Source: Narthecium ossifragum | Lineage: Eukaryota; Streptophyta; Magnoliopsida; Dioscoreales; Nartheciaceae | Reading direction: 5' to 3' | NCBI GenBank assembly: GCA_963920575.1 | Contig: OY986967.1 | Location: forward strand, 23,825,648-23,889,647 | Length of the DNA stretch: 64,000 nucleotides | Shown: piece by piece, positions 1 to 11,323 of the stretch | How positions within the stretch are numbered: position 1 is the first letter of the stretch | Layout of the letters: each line of letters begins with the position of its first letter | Position numbers and translations under genes: made by a program | The notes under the pieces: generated by a model | Seen by the model: only the letters and a program-made list of their open reading frames with translations | The model's database searches: none | Told to the model about the DNA's origin: nothing

Positions 1-1
1 A

Positions 2-826
2 AAGAGCGAGCTCGCCCGGAAACTCGGGCTGCAGCCGCGCCAGGTAGCCGTGTGGTTCCAGAACCGCCGCGCTCGCTGGAAGACCAAGCAGCTCGAGCGC
101 GACTTCGACCGCCTCAAGGCCTCCTACGACGCCCTCATCTCCGACCACGACGCCCTGCTCAAGGACAACGACCGCCTCCGCTCTCAGGTCGGTAACCTCA
201 CCCCACTACGCATCTCTTACCGTCACCCCCCATCATTGAAGAACTCATGACCCAAATGGCATTGCCTTCTCCATGAGCGGAAAGGGTATGGTGGCCTCTC
301 ACAAAAGATATGTATTCTTACCGCACTCTGGAAAGTGGCCGTTAAAAGACCACCGTGGATGTACATCCAAATCCAATGAGATCTTCGTGTACAAATTAAT
401 ATCGAGATTTTTGGGCTGATTCAGGTGGTGGTCCTGACGGAGAAGCTGCAGACGAAGGAGGGGGCGGCGGCGGGGGAGACCGACTCGAAGCTTGAAGAGC
501 ATGCGGGAGCAGGCGCGGGGAACACCGCTCTGCTGCTGAATAATGTCCAGATGAAGGTGGAGGACAGGCTGAGCACTGGGAGTGGTGGCAGCGCGGTGGT
601 GGATGCGGAGGGCCAGCATTTGGTTGATAGCAGTGGGGACTCCTACTTCCATGAGAATTACCAGGATGGATGCTATATGGGCCCGGTCGATGGCGGGGTG
701 CAGTCGGAGGAGGATGATGGTAGCGATGGCGGCTGTAACTACCTTGCCGGCGGCATGTTCGCGGGCCAGCAACAGCCGGCGGAAGAAGTGGAGGCTCAGC
801 TGGGGTGGTCATGGGTTTGGAGCTAA
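2..826 (+). CDS. HD-Zip class I homeodomain-leucine zipper transcription factor, 3' part (partial)
   Basis: The 5' end lies outside the window. Exon A (2-187, frame from base 2) encodes the end of the homeodomain: recognition helix [16 protein letters not shown], then the start of the leucine zipper. A 237-bp intron (188-424, GT..AG, phase 0) follows. Exon B (425-826) ends with TAA. Zipper leucines recur every seven residues (six heptads), and the last one is encoded after the intron, so the splice joins the zipper correctly. Class I HD-Zip proteins bind pseudopalindromic CAATNATTG sites as dimers and act in nuclear growth and stress responses. The tail is acidic and glycine-rich and ends in a tryptophan-rich motif (LGWSWVWS), like the C-terminal aromatic activation motif of the class. 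The subclade is not resolved. Confidence 0.93.
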
Positions 827-3297
827 AAGCGATCACCGTTTACATCTCTCTCTATCTATCTATCTATCTATTTATCTATCTATGTCTTCACTACTATGCT
901 TATAGCACTGGGGGTTCTGCTCAAGTATTAGCAGTTGTACCTCCGTGTTTGTATCTTATCTTTCACTGTGTGCATTATGTATGGTATATATATATATATA
1001 TATATGCAGAATAAGTGCTAAGAGAAGAAGATCAACTCTTTCTGATCAGCACATGGTTGAATTTGGTTGCTTTTGGAGCTGTTAATTAGAAGACTAGTTT
1101 ACATTTGATATGTTGTTGTTGATTGGATTTTGAAATTACGATACATAGCTTCATCACATTATGTTCAGGTGATTATATATATATATATATATGATCAGCT
1201 CTGTTAGAACATTGAACATTTGATTTCTTAATTTTTCTTCTGTTTTTCAATGAAATTACGATACATAGCTTCCACGTGGATCTTGTTCGAGTTATTACTG
1301 GAACTTATCATCTGACTGTGGTTCTTGGATCCACTGTCCACTGGGACCAAGAGATGGGGGATGCGATCCGCAACGATTTGGATCGGCCTTGATCCCAGAA
1401 AATGATATTCGTATCCCATTTTCGACGTCCGTTCAAAAAGAGAAAATGGTTTTTGAAATTCTAGATTCCAGATTCCGCGGATTTCAGATCCGTCCATTGA
1501 TCAAACAGACCCCGGATGATTGTTATTCATCGGACACTGCTTAAGGTGGAATATTTGCAGTGTTCATGATGAAATGTAATTGTTGATGATGCTGACTATT
1601 TTCTCCACAATTGGACAATTAATTTTGTTACTTTTCATCATTTGAGGATTAGATCAATTTTGTGTTTAATTTGTTGATTGGTCAATTGAGCCGAAACTTC
1701 AATCCGCTTAACCAAACGACCCCTTCATATGATTCAGTGCAGTTTATATTTTCTACGTCAAAATAAACACTGTACCTATCATCTGACTGTACTCTGTCTA
1801 TAGTCCAAGGTTCAAAATTTCGGTTTAAATTTTGATTTCAGTTTCGATGCAATAAAAAATTCGTGGTTACGATTTTGCTCCATTATGTATCAAATTAAAT
1901 AGTCCAGATATTAATTATTAGTGTTTCAGGTTAGACTTTGGATCTGATTTCTGATCCCTTCTTACCAAAATTTGATACGTTTCGGTGATTCGACGAAACT
2001 TCATGCTAGATTGAAACCGATTTGTTTACGTGAAACTTAAAATCATGCTATAATCCATTCAACATGAATGGCCATTCATGTAAAAGTAATACTTTGCAGA
2101 AAGGTGTATTTTAATGGTCCACTATTTTCACTTTGGGTGAGCTCATCTGCAGTCTGCACAGTACGTAGCCTTGTGTGGAGAGCATTCTCTCTATATGTGG
2201 GTTGACACGCAAGATACCACTTTCATGTAACATTGAATGATTCCTTCTTTTGTTTATGATGAGATGGATTTGACATCTAGGGTCTACTATACTACTGTTG
2301 ATGATGCTTGCACGGTGCTTGCTTTCTCAGAGGATGCAAGCTAGTTGGGTGGAGCTTTTCTACTAAGGCACGTCATTAGTTTTGTCATTGAAAATGTGAC
2401 GTCGTTAGATGGTCGAATCATAATAAAATGATTTTTATAAATAAAATATAAAAAAAATAATTATCAAACTATAGATACTAAAGTGATACACGAGTGAGTT
2501 TACAGTGATACACGAGGGAGTTTATCGGTTCTATCAAGAGTGAAGACTTATTGCATTTTTTTTTAAAAAAAAATTATTGTGACACCATATAGAAGATTTT
2601 ATAGGTGTTGATTGGACTAGAATTCACTAAAAACCACATTAAAAGAATAAATGGATAGAGCCACCATAGAAATATATAGTGGCCGGGTAGCCAACCATGA
2701 TAAGCAAGTAGGAAATCGAAAATAAGAAGAAAGGAAGTTGCAAACTAAATTGTGTAAAGCTGTCATTGAATTACTTTAAAAAAAAAACAACTTCATTTAC
2801 CTTCTTATTTTGCATGGTAAAAATGCTTATTTTTGTCATTGTTGCAGTTATGCACTAATAGAGAATCCTGCAGACAGAATTATTCGAGCTAATTCATAAC
2901 ATTTGACAAGTGATTATATATTTTCATTCGAACATTTTGCATGCATGAATGCAATGCTCCTTAAATATATTTTTTTGTTTTTTGAGATTTTAAATGAAAT
3001 GAGTGATTTTCTGAAAACATTTCCCCCCCCCCCCCCCCCATATGTCTAGTATCTTTATTATCTTTTGACTAACAGGAGATGAGTATGAATTGAACCTATA
3101 TATGTTTTGTAGGCCAATCTGCTGCAAGTGTATGCTCGACACGTAACAGAGGATAAGATCCAGTCACATTGAAAGGCTTAGTTCTGTCTGAAGGGACGAC
3201 AACAACTAAGCCTTGAATCCAATCATATATATATCCGACAGCCGACTTCTCAGATTGCTCCGATAAGACAAGACATGCCATCTAACCACCACTACCT
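827..3297. other. Intergenic, AT-rich, with simple repeats
   Basis: No credible gene. It holds the likely 3' UTR of the HD-Zip gene, with a TCTA tetranucleotide run (about 847-886), (TA)n runs near 986-1004 and 1174-1192, and a run of C near 3022-3039. A short phrase (GAAATTACGATACATAGCTTC) occurs twice, near 1130 and 1250. The stretch 1255-1505 looks like a degenerate MITE rich in GATCCG words, but I could not fix its ends. Confidence 0.5.
2375..2515. mobile_element. Fragment resembling a MULE terminal repeat
   Basis: The words GACGTCGTTAGA(T/C)GGTCG and ATACTAAAGTGATA, in this order and spacing, also occur in the right terminal repeat of the MULE at 14692-16006 (about 15880-15970). No matching partner end is visible nearby, so this is probably a decayed remnant. 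Confidence 0.4.
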
Positions 3298-3722
3298 CTA
3301 AGAGTGCGTTTGGTTACGGTATAGTCTATTCTGGGATTAGAGGGGATAGGAATTGATAACCTAGGATAAGTAGTGGGACATGTATGGTATTTTATTGAAA
3401 AGTAGTGATAAATTAGTAATGTTTGGTTGAAAAAGTAAGGATAAAGTTGATGTGATTGGTTGAAAAGTAGGGATGATGAAGTAATGATTGGTTGAAAAGT
3501 GAAAAAGTAAGGAAAAAATTAATGTAATTGGTTGAAAAGTAGAGATGATGAAGTAATGATTGGTTGAAAAGTAGGGATAAAGTAGAGATAAAGTGGGGAT
3601 ATGAATAGGGATAAAAGTGGAGATAAAAATGGAAATTAGATGGTGTTTGGTTGCAATGCAGGGATAAAATAGGTTTATCCCGGAATAGGGATTCCCTATC
3701 CCCGAATCAAACGAGGCATTAG
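3298..3722. mobile_element. MITE with internal tandem repeats
   Basis: The ends are inverted: about CCTCTAAGAGTGCGTTTGGTT on the left and the complement of AATCAAACGAGGCATTAGAGG on the right. The inside is built of diverged units such as TGATTGGTTGAAAAGTAGGG repeated five or six times (about 3420-3600). A G-rich start (GGGATAGG) and matching CCTATCCC near the right end extend the inverted symmetry. The target duplication is not clear. Confidence 0.6.
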
Positions 3723-5644
3723 AGGGAATTGTGATAAGCTTCATAGGTTACTTTTCTTATTATAAATATCCCATGCATTTTTTTTTAATTGAGTATTTTA
3801 TCTTGGTTTAGGGAGGGTACTATCCATATTCCAAATATCAACATAGTCCTCGAAGGATATTCGAAATGGTATCTCTATCTGTATCATATTTTTGACTCAA
3901 TATATCATATTTGTTCAAGGCACCACAATCCAAATTTTAAAACATGATTTTTTTCTCAATACACCACACCAAACATCACTCATTACCCAAAATACCTTCA
4001 TAACATTAAATCACACACCACATTTAAAACTACCCTTAACATTAAACCACTCACCCTAACATACACTTAACCGGCTAAACCATCCAAATTACCCCTATCT
4101 CACCCTCCCGATCAACTCTTGATCTTTCGCCTCCCCTGACCACGAAACGGCGTCTTATGCGACAAGCAATCACAAGCGATCGTTCTCCCGACCAAAACCT
4201 CCGTTGTTCAACCCCCTCCACCCACACACACACCCATGGCGCATGGAAGACCTCTTTCTTCATGCGTGGACGAGACCTCCCAAGCCCTCCGACGCTCACC
4301 TTCCCATATGTGAGTATTTTAACTTCATTTTTTATCAAATCTTTGTCAAATCCTCCATTTTTTGAGTTTTCTCACCCACATTCTATGCCTAGCAACTTTT
4401 TTCCATGATTTTACTCCTAATGTATTGGATTTTTCAATAGATTCATCATCTTCTAACGATTCGGAAGTTGAAGCCCTATTCGTTAGTATTGGGTGTAGTC
4501 TACTGATCGATTAATGTAGTGATTGACCTTGTACTACCGATACAAGAGAGTTCTATGTCGGTACTTTGTATCGACAAAGTGATTTTATATCCATATTTTT
4601 AACCTATCGTTAGGTACATTGCTACCGTTCATTTAGCTATACTTCGGTACTCTACTACGCACCGATTTATTTCTTTCCTTATCGGTAATTTGCTACCGAT
4701 GAGTTATTATTTGTGATACTATTTACTAATCTTTGCATTTAATATAACTAATATTTGCATCTTTTTTAAAACAGTAAAATGGTTCGTCTACGGGGGAAGC
4801 AACACGCCATGGCCTATTCATCTTCCGTGGCCTCGTCATCTTCCACGGCCGGACATAAATGACCGACGGCCTCGACCAGGAAGAGGAGAGGGGTACCCGA
4901 GGACATACCGGAGGAGAATGAGCAGCCTGTTCAAGACAAAGAGATGCAAGACGACGACGAGGTGAATTCATTAGTGAAGTCAAGTGTCAGGTCATCTCCT
5001 ACAACGCTAGCACAAATGGAAACATACCCCTGAGTGTCTCCCTGTAGTTAGCATGACAAACGCGATAAAATTTGGGACTATAATGGAGTGAAGTCAAGTA
5101 TATAAAAGATTACAATTCATAGCTATCGGTACTATAAAACCGAAAACCTTGTATATTGAATGGTACCATACTAACGATAACATACGTAATCTATGGGTAG
5201 CATAATACCGATACAAAGCTTGAAATCTTATATGAAGTCAGCATAATCGACATTATGCTACTGATACTTATGCCATTGTATCGGTGTCGTGGTATCGATA
5301 AATTAAGCTACTCTATCGGTATCATGGTACCGATATAAAGTTCTTAATCATATATATATTAAGACAGCAATGATCGGCATTATTCTACCAATACTAATGC
5401 TATTATATCGGTGTCATGGTACCGACACAATGAGCTATACTATCGGTTTGATACTCCCGAAAACATAAAACTGAGGAGGGTGGTCCGATCAGTTTGGCAC
5501 ATACCTTTCCTTCTTGATTTTCCTTGCCTTTTTCGCTCCAGTATTCATCTTCTCTATCCATTTAGACCCAGCATGCGTTGAGATTACAATGTACATTGGA
5601 GATGGAGTTTGAGAGCTTGTTGGATGGAGAAGGAAGAAGGCAAA
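3723..5644. other. Non-genic, probable remnant of a DNA transposon with subterminal ACCGATA/TATCGGT repeats
   Basis: Between about 4490 and 5455 the words CTACCGATA, TATCGGTA and GGTACCGATA occur many times in both orientations. This resembles the subterminal repeat arrays of CACTA or other cut-and-paste elements. Similar words fill the foldback MITEs near 42790 and 46455. The flanks at 3900-4060 and 7190-7350 (AAATTTTAAAACA / TTTTTAAAACA) might be its outer ends, which would make a 3.3-kb element split by the solo LTR at 5645. That pairing is weak. No intact protein is visible. Confidence 0.4.
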
Positions 5645-6989
5645 TGATACGAGTCGATCCGACTCGACCAACTGGACCCGAACCCAGAAGAGGAACTAAA
5701 CTGGTTCAACCTCTTTTCTACTTTGACTTGGACTTCCCTAGTTCAAACTAGAGTATTTAATTAGGATTTATTATTATTCTTTTATTGAGTCCTAGTTGAT
5801 ATTTGATTGTTAAGAATTAATTAAGAGTCCATTTGAATTAGGAAGTTGAGTTGAGTCTGAAAGCCTTATCACTTGCTAATTGAGCAAGGGGGTTTTCTAG
5901 TTGGATTAGGACTCTGTCAAGGTCTCTATAAAAAGACCTCATTAGTTTGTATTAGGTCATGCATGGATGAATGATGAATAGAATTATTAAGAATAGTTGA
6001 TAGAATATCATAAGAGTAGAAATAATGTAGTTTTCACCCGAAAATTCACCGTTGATCCACCTTCTTCCCCGCTGGTCATCTTCTCCGCAGCCGGCACCGC
6101 CTTCACCGAAATTTCTCTCTCCCCGTCACTTTCTCTCTCCTCCACGTCAGTGCCACGTCACCATTCTCTCTCCTCGTCACCTGCCACCTCAGCATCATCT
6201 TCCTCCTCTCTTCCTCAAGCCGAACCCTACCTTTCCGCCGATCTCCTTCGTCAAGCCCTCTCCGGCCGCCCCCGTCGCCATCCAAGACCTCCACTATCTT
6301 CCCCTCCCTCCCACGACTTCGGCCATATCGTCCCTGCCGTCCATCGTCGTCTCCGGTGACCTCCTCGCCATTTCCCACTTCACAGCCGCCGCCGTCAACC
6401 CTTTCCCGACTCCGATCTCAGCCCCAAACCCTCCATAAAACCCTTCCCCGGCCTCCCTAGACCTTCCCCGACCGTTTCCGGCCCCTCGCCAAGCTCTCTG
6501 TCTTCCCCGACGCCGGCAACCCAAATCCCACCGCCGTCAATCTTAAGATCCCGTCACTCCGGCGTCTATCCGACCGATCCGCTCCGGTGGATCTCTTCCC
6601 CATCAACCCACGAACCTTCCTGCTAAGGTCCCGACCGCCGCCGACGTCCCTACGCCGGCGATCCATTCCGGTGACCTCTCAGCCATCGGATCTTCCCAGC
6701 CAACTCTTGACCCACTCAGCCATCAGATCCAGTCCGGTTCAGCCAACCAACTGACTCAGCCACATCCAGCCAATTGAACCTGGTCAACCTAATCCAGATC
6801 AATTCAGACTTGACCCAGTCAAGTCCCATCCAATCAGGCTCAGCCCGATCCGATCCAGCTCAAGCCAGATCCGATCTAGCTAGCCAAATCAGCCAATTGG
6901 ACTCAAATCAAGTCCGATCAGGTCGATTCTGATCGATTGGAATAGTAGAGACCCGATACGAGAGGATTACGAGTAGACCGCTCGTATCA
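5645..6989. mobile_element. Solo LTR, 1345 bp
   Basis: It begins TGATACGAG and ends CTCGTATCA, a perfect 9-bp terminal inverted repeat with the canonical TG..CA ends. It is flanked by the 5-bp direct repeat GCAAA (5640-5644 and 6990-6994). A TATA-like box (TCTATAAAAAGACC, about 5926) fits an LTR promoter read on the plus strand. No second LTR or internal region is present, so it most likely arose by recombination between two LTRs. The GC-rich part (6050-6700) has overlapping reading frames that I do not consider genes. Confidence 0.85.
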
Positions 6990-7455
6990 GCAAAGGAATT
7001 TGAGAGCTTGTTACATGGGGAAGAACAATGTAGGATGAGGGGAGGTTAGAAGGGTTGAAGAATAGTGACTTCGGTTGGAGAATGAGGTTTGGAGAAAGAG
7101 TTTAGGGTTTTAGAGTTTAGTGTTTGGGTTGGAGAATATGATGTAGTGTTTGGGTTGGAGAATGTGACGTGCTGTTTGGTTTTGTGATGGAAAGTGTGAA
7201 AATGGATTTAGAAGTGCTTAAGGGAGTCTATGCACCACATATTAGAAGAGTATTTAAATCCTTTGACATTAGGATATTATAAGTATAAAAAAACTCATTT
7301 GAAACAGTGGTGTGTTGTTTTAAAAATGTTGTGTGGATAGCCCTTGTCTACTCGAAACCGAGTTCTCATGCAGGAGGACACATGTTTTAACCAGTACACT
7401 GCTCTCTCATGTGCTCAGGCCCATCTTGTAGTGTAGATCTCGACAATAGTAGTAT
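6990..7455. other. Non-genic flank right of the solo LTR
   Basis: The first bases (TTTGAGAGCTTGTT) repeat a phrase found left of the solo LTR near 5608, so both sides belong to one disrupted older sequence. A degenerate GTTTGGGTTGGAGAAT unit is repeated at about 7110-7170. No gene was seen. Confidence 0.4.
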
Positions 7456-7713
7456 GCCTAAAAAGCCCATGCATGTTTCACTGGGCTCAGCACGTACTTG
7501 AGTTCTTAGGCTCATACGTTCGGCTGGCTAGGTTTGTGTGTTTAGGCCCTTCGAGCCTTGGACAAGGCTTCAGACAAGGCTTGAGCCTAAAAAGCCCATG
7601 CATGTTTCACTGGGCTCAGCACGTACTTGAGTTCTTAGGCTCATACCTTCGGCTGGCTAGGTTTGTGTGTTTAGGCCCTTCGAGCCTTGGACAAGGCTTC
7701 AGACAGGGCCTGA
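7456..7713. repeat. Two-copy tandem duplication, period 129 bp
   Basis: The block starting GCCTAAAAAGCCCATGCATG at 7456 recurs at 7585 with only a few changes. The frame through it (MFHWAQHVLEFL...) repeats for this reason alone, and no protein family is recognised. Confidence 0.85.
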
Positions 7714-7799
7714 GCCTAAGGCTAAACCTCAGCTGATCTGACATTAGTATGATTTGAATTGACACCATTTTTTATAGCTCATCTTTGAAAAGAAGATAT

Positions 7800-8335
7800 T
7801 ACCTCATACTATGTTGCAACAGATACTAAACATTTGGAAGCATCGGATACTTCACTTTTGGAAGCGTATCCGTATCCGACACGGATACTTCACATTTGGA
7901 AGCGTACTCGTATAACACCCGATACACTCGGATACAAATCGGATACGTATCCGATTATTTAGGTCATCAAAACATGTAATTAGAATTCGGATACGGATAT
8001 GATACGTTTTAGGATACGGTTAAGATACGCTTGGACTTTTGGTTAAGATTTAAGAAAAGATATGTAGTTAAGGAGCTAGAAACTTTTTTAAGTTATTTGT
8101 TTTTGAAGTTCCTTCACTCTATTGGTTTTTAGAGATGACATAGATGAACAATTTGAAATTTAAATGCATTTTTTTCAAAATTTAAACTTAGCATAATATT
8201 AAATATATTATTATATTGTCGTATCCTCGCCGTATCCGTATCCGTATCCTAATTTTTTAAGAATTGACGTATCGGAGTGTCCGTATCGTATCGTACCCGT
8301 GTCACGTACCCATATCTGTGCTGCCTAGGCTCTGA
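7800..8335. repeat. Dispersed repeat rich in GTATCCGTATCC words
   Basis: The part from about 8095 to 8335 matches, in reverse complement, the sequence at about 41625-41835: TTTTTAGAGATGACATA, CAATTTGAAATTT, CGTATCCTAATTTTT and a terminal TGCCTAG in the same order. It is therefore an interspersed element present twice in the window in opposite orientations. The class is unknown. Confidence 0.65.
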
Positions 8336-8394
8336 CTTGGTCAACTTGCTCCCATGGGAAGAGCTTTTAATAAATATGTGCTATAAACATATTT

Positions 8395-9036
8395 GGTTAT
8401 TTACATATAGCCTCATGAAAAAGTTTGAGTTTATATATTTCATCCTAAAAAAAATCAAAATTGCATCAAGAACCTGAAAACCTTGATTATTGTCATATAT
8501 CTCATTCCGTCCACTCCCGTCTGTTAATATAATCGAACCATGGTTAAGGATGCAACCAGAGTTATAAAATGTCTTAAATGCCCTCACTTATTTAAACCTA
8601 TATATGTTCATTCGATCATAAAACTTAGGTTTTCTGCTTTTAATAACTATCGTGTCCTTCATATAAGCCTCCCATAAATCCGATCGAAATTGAGAGAAAA
8701 TTACTGGAGGTAGAGATAGCTCGCCGAAGAGGAAGGTGGACACTGGACAATTTCTGATTTCAAGCCCTAAGCCTCAACGATCATCTGGGTCGAAGGAGGG
8801 AAAATGGCAGTAGTTATATGGGTAAGAGCAATTAAGTAATTTCACCCAAATTTCAAAAGCCACCTTTGGCCTCAAACGTCTCTGTCCAATGTATTCCCCG
8901 AATATTCCACTCCAAAGTAATCAAAGGGGATATATGATAATAATCAATGTTTTCAGGGGTTATGATGTAATTTTGATTTTTTTAGGGTGAAATATGTAAA
9001 ATCAAACTTTTTAAGGAGGATATATGTTAATAACCC
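8395..9036. mobile_element. Non-autonomous MULE-type element, 642 bp
   Basis: Long terminal inverted repeats of roughly 110 bp: the left arm starts GGTTATTTACATATAGCCTC and the right arm, complemented, starts GGGTTATTAACATATATCCTC. Similarity continues through ATTTCA(T/C)CCTAAAAAAA and GATTATT(G/A)TCATATATC. It is flanked by the direct repeat AAACATATTT (8385-8394 and 9037-9046), which fits the 9-10-bp duplications of Mutator-like elements. The inside has no recognisable gene. Confidence 0.82.
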
Positions 9037-9050
9037 AAACATATTTAGTA

Positions 9051-10429
9051 GGCCAAATTACACTTTAGTACCATGTAGTTTCAGGATCTATCACTTTAGT
9101 ATTCTCAACTTTAAAAATTACATTAAGCTACCCCTGATTTTCCAAACTTCACTTTAGTCCGGACCGTCAGACGGCGTTACCTGCATTCACGAAAAGCCGG
9201 TCACATCCCCTTGCTGGTCACATCCCCTTTCCGTTCTCCCCATTTCTGGCGATGCACTCACCCTCGTCGGAGCCCCTTATCTCTTGAATCCATCACTGTC
9301 GACAATCTCTCCTCTCCACTCTCTTCTCTTCCCGTCACCCCATCCTTGATTCCCATGCTTGCCACACCCCTGAACCCAATGCCGGCCACCGCGGCTCATC
9401 TCTCACGTGATTCTCCTCACCCACACTCGCTACTCCCCACCTCCGGCACCGAGCAGAGGAGTCACCTTAGGGCGGTGGAGCAAGGAAGGATGCGACGCCC
9501 CATAGATGCCAGCTTAGGGTTCTCGTGAGATCAGAGAAGTCCTCTTTAACCCCTCTCTTCGGGGTTAACGGCTCTGTCGCCCCTCGACTGATCTCTAGTT
9601 CCATAAGAGTCCACCGGGGGCGACTCCTACCTTTTCCGCTCATTCCCGGTGTCGTCGTCGTTATCATCTTCATCGAGCATCAATGAGTTTGCAATGGACC
9701 TCGCTAGCCACGACATCTTGCCGGTATCCCACTTGGGTAGCCAAGTCCAAAAGAAACAGAGACGGATAAGTGGGCCGATACCACGACATCTTCTTCTCTT
9801 CTCTTTCCCTCTCTGATCTCCTCCACCTCTAGCCCCTCCTTCTCCAGCACCAACGAACCCATCCAAGGCCACCGACCGGATCTCGTTGTCCTCACCTCCC
9901 CGCTCCTCTGCAACACCTCCCGAAGGATCAGAGACCCTCCCCGAGGATTCCTACCACGGTCTCAGCTTCGATCGAGGTCTCCTTCACCACCGATCAAGAA
10001 CCACACGATGCCACCGCGCCGCCGTCCTCTGATCCGTCGGCTATAGGGGTTGATCTCACGATCAGACCTTCCAGGAGTACTTCCCTGTGTACTGCAACTC
10101 CTCCTTCACCAACCTCATCCTCCGATGACGAAGTTTCACCGTTGATCCATCGCTGGCAGCTTCTCAGCTGTCCGATCACAGCCATCTCACCATCACAACC
10201 ATTTGATCTTGATCAACGGCCTATAGTTCTCTGATCCGTGGGAAACAGGTAGGAACCAATTACGTGCTCGCACAAGACCAGTCTGTCGTGATGCTATCTA
10301 ACGCCGTTTAGGGCTCAGGGCTAAATTGAGTGGTTTGGAAAGTTAAAGGTATATTTATGTAATTTTTAAAATTGAGGGTACTAAAATGATAAAACTTGAA
10401 ACTACATGGTATTAAAATATAATTTAGCC
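9051..10429. mobile_element. Non-autonomous MULE (possible Pack-MULE), 1379 bp
   Basis: Terminal inverted repeats of about 110 bp: left GGCCAAATTACACTTTAGTA, right (complemented) GGCTAAATTATATTTTAATA. Both continue with ACCATGTAGTTTCA and CTCAA(C/T)TTTAAAAATTACAT. The flanking 9-mers TATTTAGTA and TACTTAGTA (9042-9050, 10430-10438) match at 8 of 9 positions. The inside (about 9180-10240) is far more GC-rich than the ends and codon-like in several frames, typical of captured gene fragments. I recognise no donor gene. Confidence 0.82.
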
Positions 10430-11323
10430 TACTTAGTAAACATGGGTTGGACAAGCCTCAAATCTTTAGGTGTTTGGCGCGCGGAATTAGCGGTACCCGC
10501 GGGAGGGATGATATCCACGGGAGGAGATCCCCGCACGGATGCCGAAAATGGAATCCGCCCAAGGTCCCGCGGACACCCGCGCGCGGACGTCGAAAATGGA
10601 ATTGGCCCAAGGATGGATTCCATTTTTCGGATCCGCCACTTATCCAAACGCGTGGATAAGGTGAAAATGGAATCCACCCATTGAAAATAGCTGTTTAAGG
10701 AAATCTGAAGTTATTTGTTGTTGCTAAATGATGAATAGTGCATATATCGCCAAAATCTCTGTTTTGTATGGAAGACTTTCAGCCAGTTTGATCGAGTTTT
10801 CCTTCCAAATAATAACATCAGAAAAATAAACTACTGGCTATGCAGAGTGACCATTGAATCTGGTTGAATTCAATAAATCCTTTAGATTTCTATTGCATGT
10901 CAAAACAAAAACAGATGGAAATATCAAATATATAACTTAAATCATCACACCTTCTCTCCATGTCTAATCAAAACCCTGAATCTGATTATTCACAAGACCG
11001 AAATGCACACAATAAATATAGACATAAAAACTAGGAATTCAAAACAAGGTGCATATATTTAGTCATGAAGGAATCACCCAAGATCTTTAAAGATCATGAA
11101 GGAATCACATTTCAAGCAAAAAACGAAGTCCATATGAAGCTGCAGAGTGCATATAACATAACCATATTAGCCGAGCACAAGTAAATACAATAGAGTCCAA
11201 TAGCTAAAGCACTCTCTTATTCATTTATAACTCAATTTTCTGCATCTCGAAGTTATTATTGTAATCTGTTCATCTCAGATCCAAAAGAACAAACATTCAG
11301 AACAGATATAATGCAATCTCTCT
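10430..11323. other. Intergenic stretch between the MULE and the GH81 gene
   Basis: A GC-rich block at 10465-10680 has repeated GAAAATGGAATCC/GGATTCCATTTTC and CCCGCGGGA-like words in both orientations. It resembles a decayed foldback MITE. From 10690 the sequence is AT-rich and contains the probable 3' UTR of the minus-strand GH81 gene. No further gene was found. Confidence 0.4.

Noticed and set aside
9211..10185. Several frames of 60-105 codons inside the MULE at 9051-10429
   Set aside because: They overlap on both strands and show no recognised domain; kept only as possible captured coding sequence.
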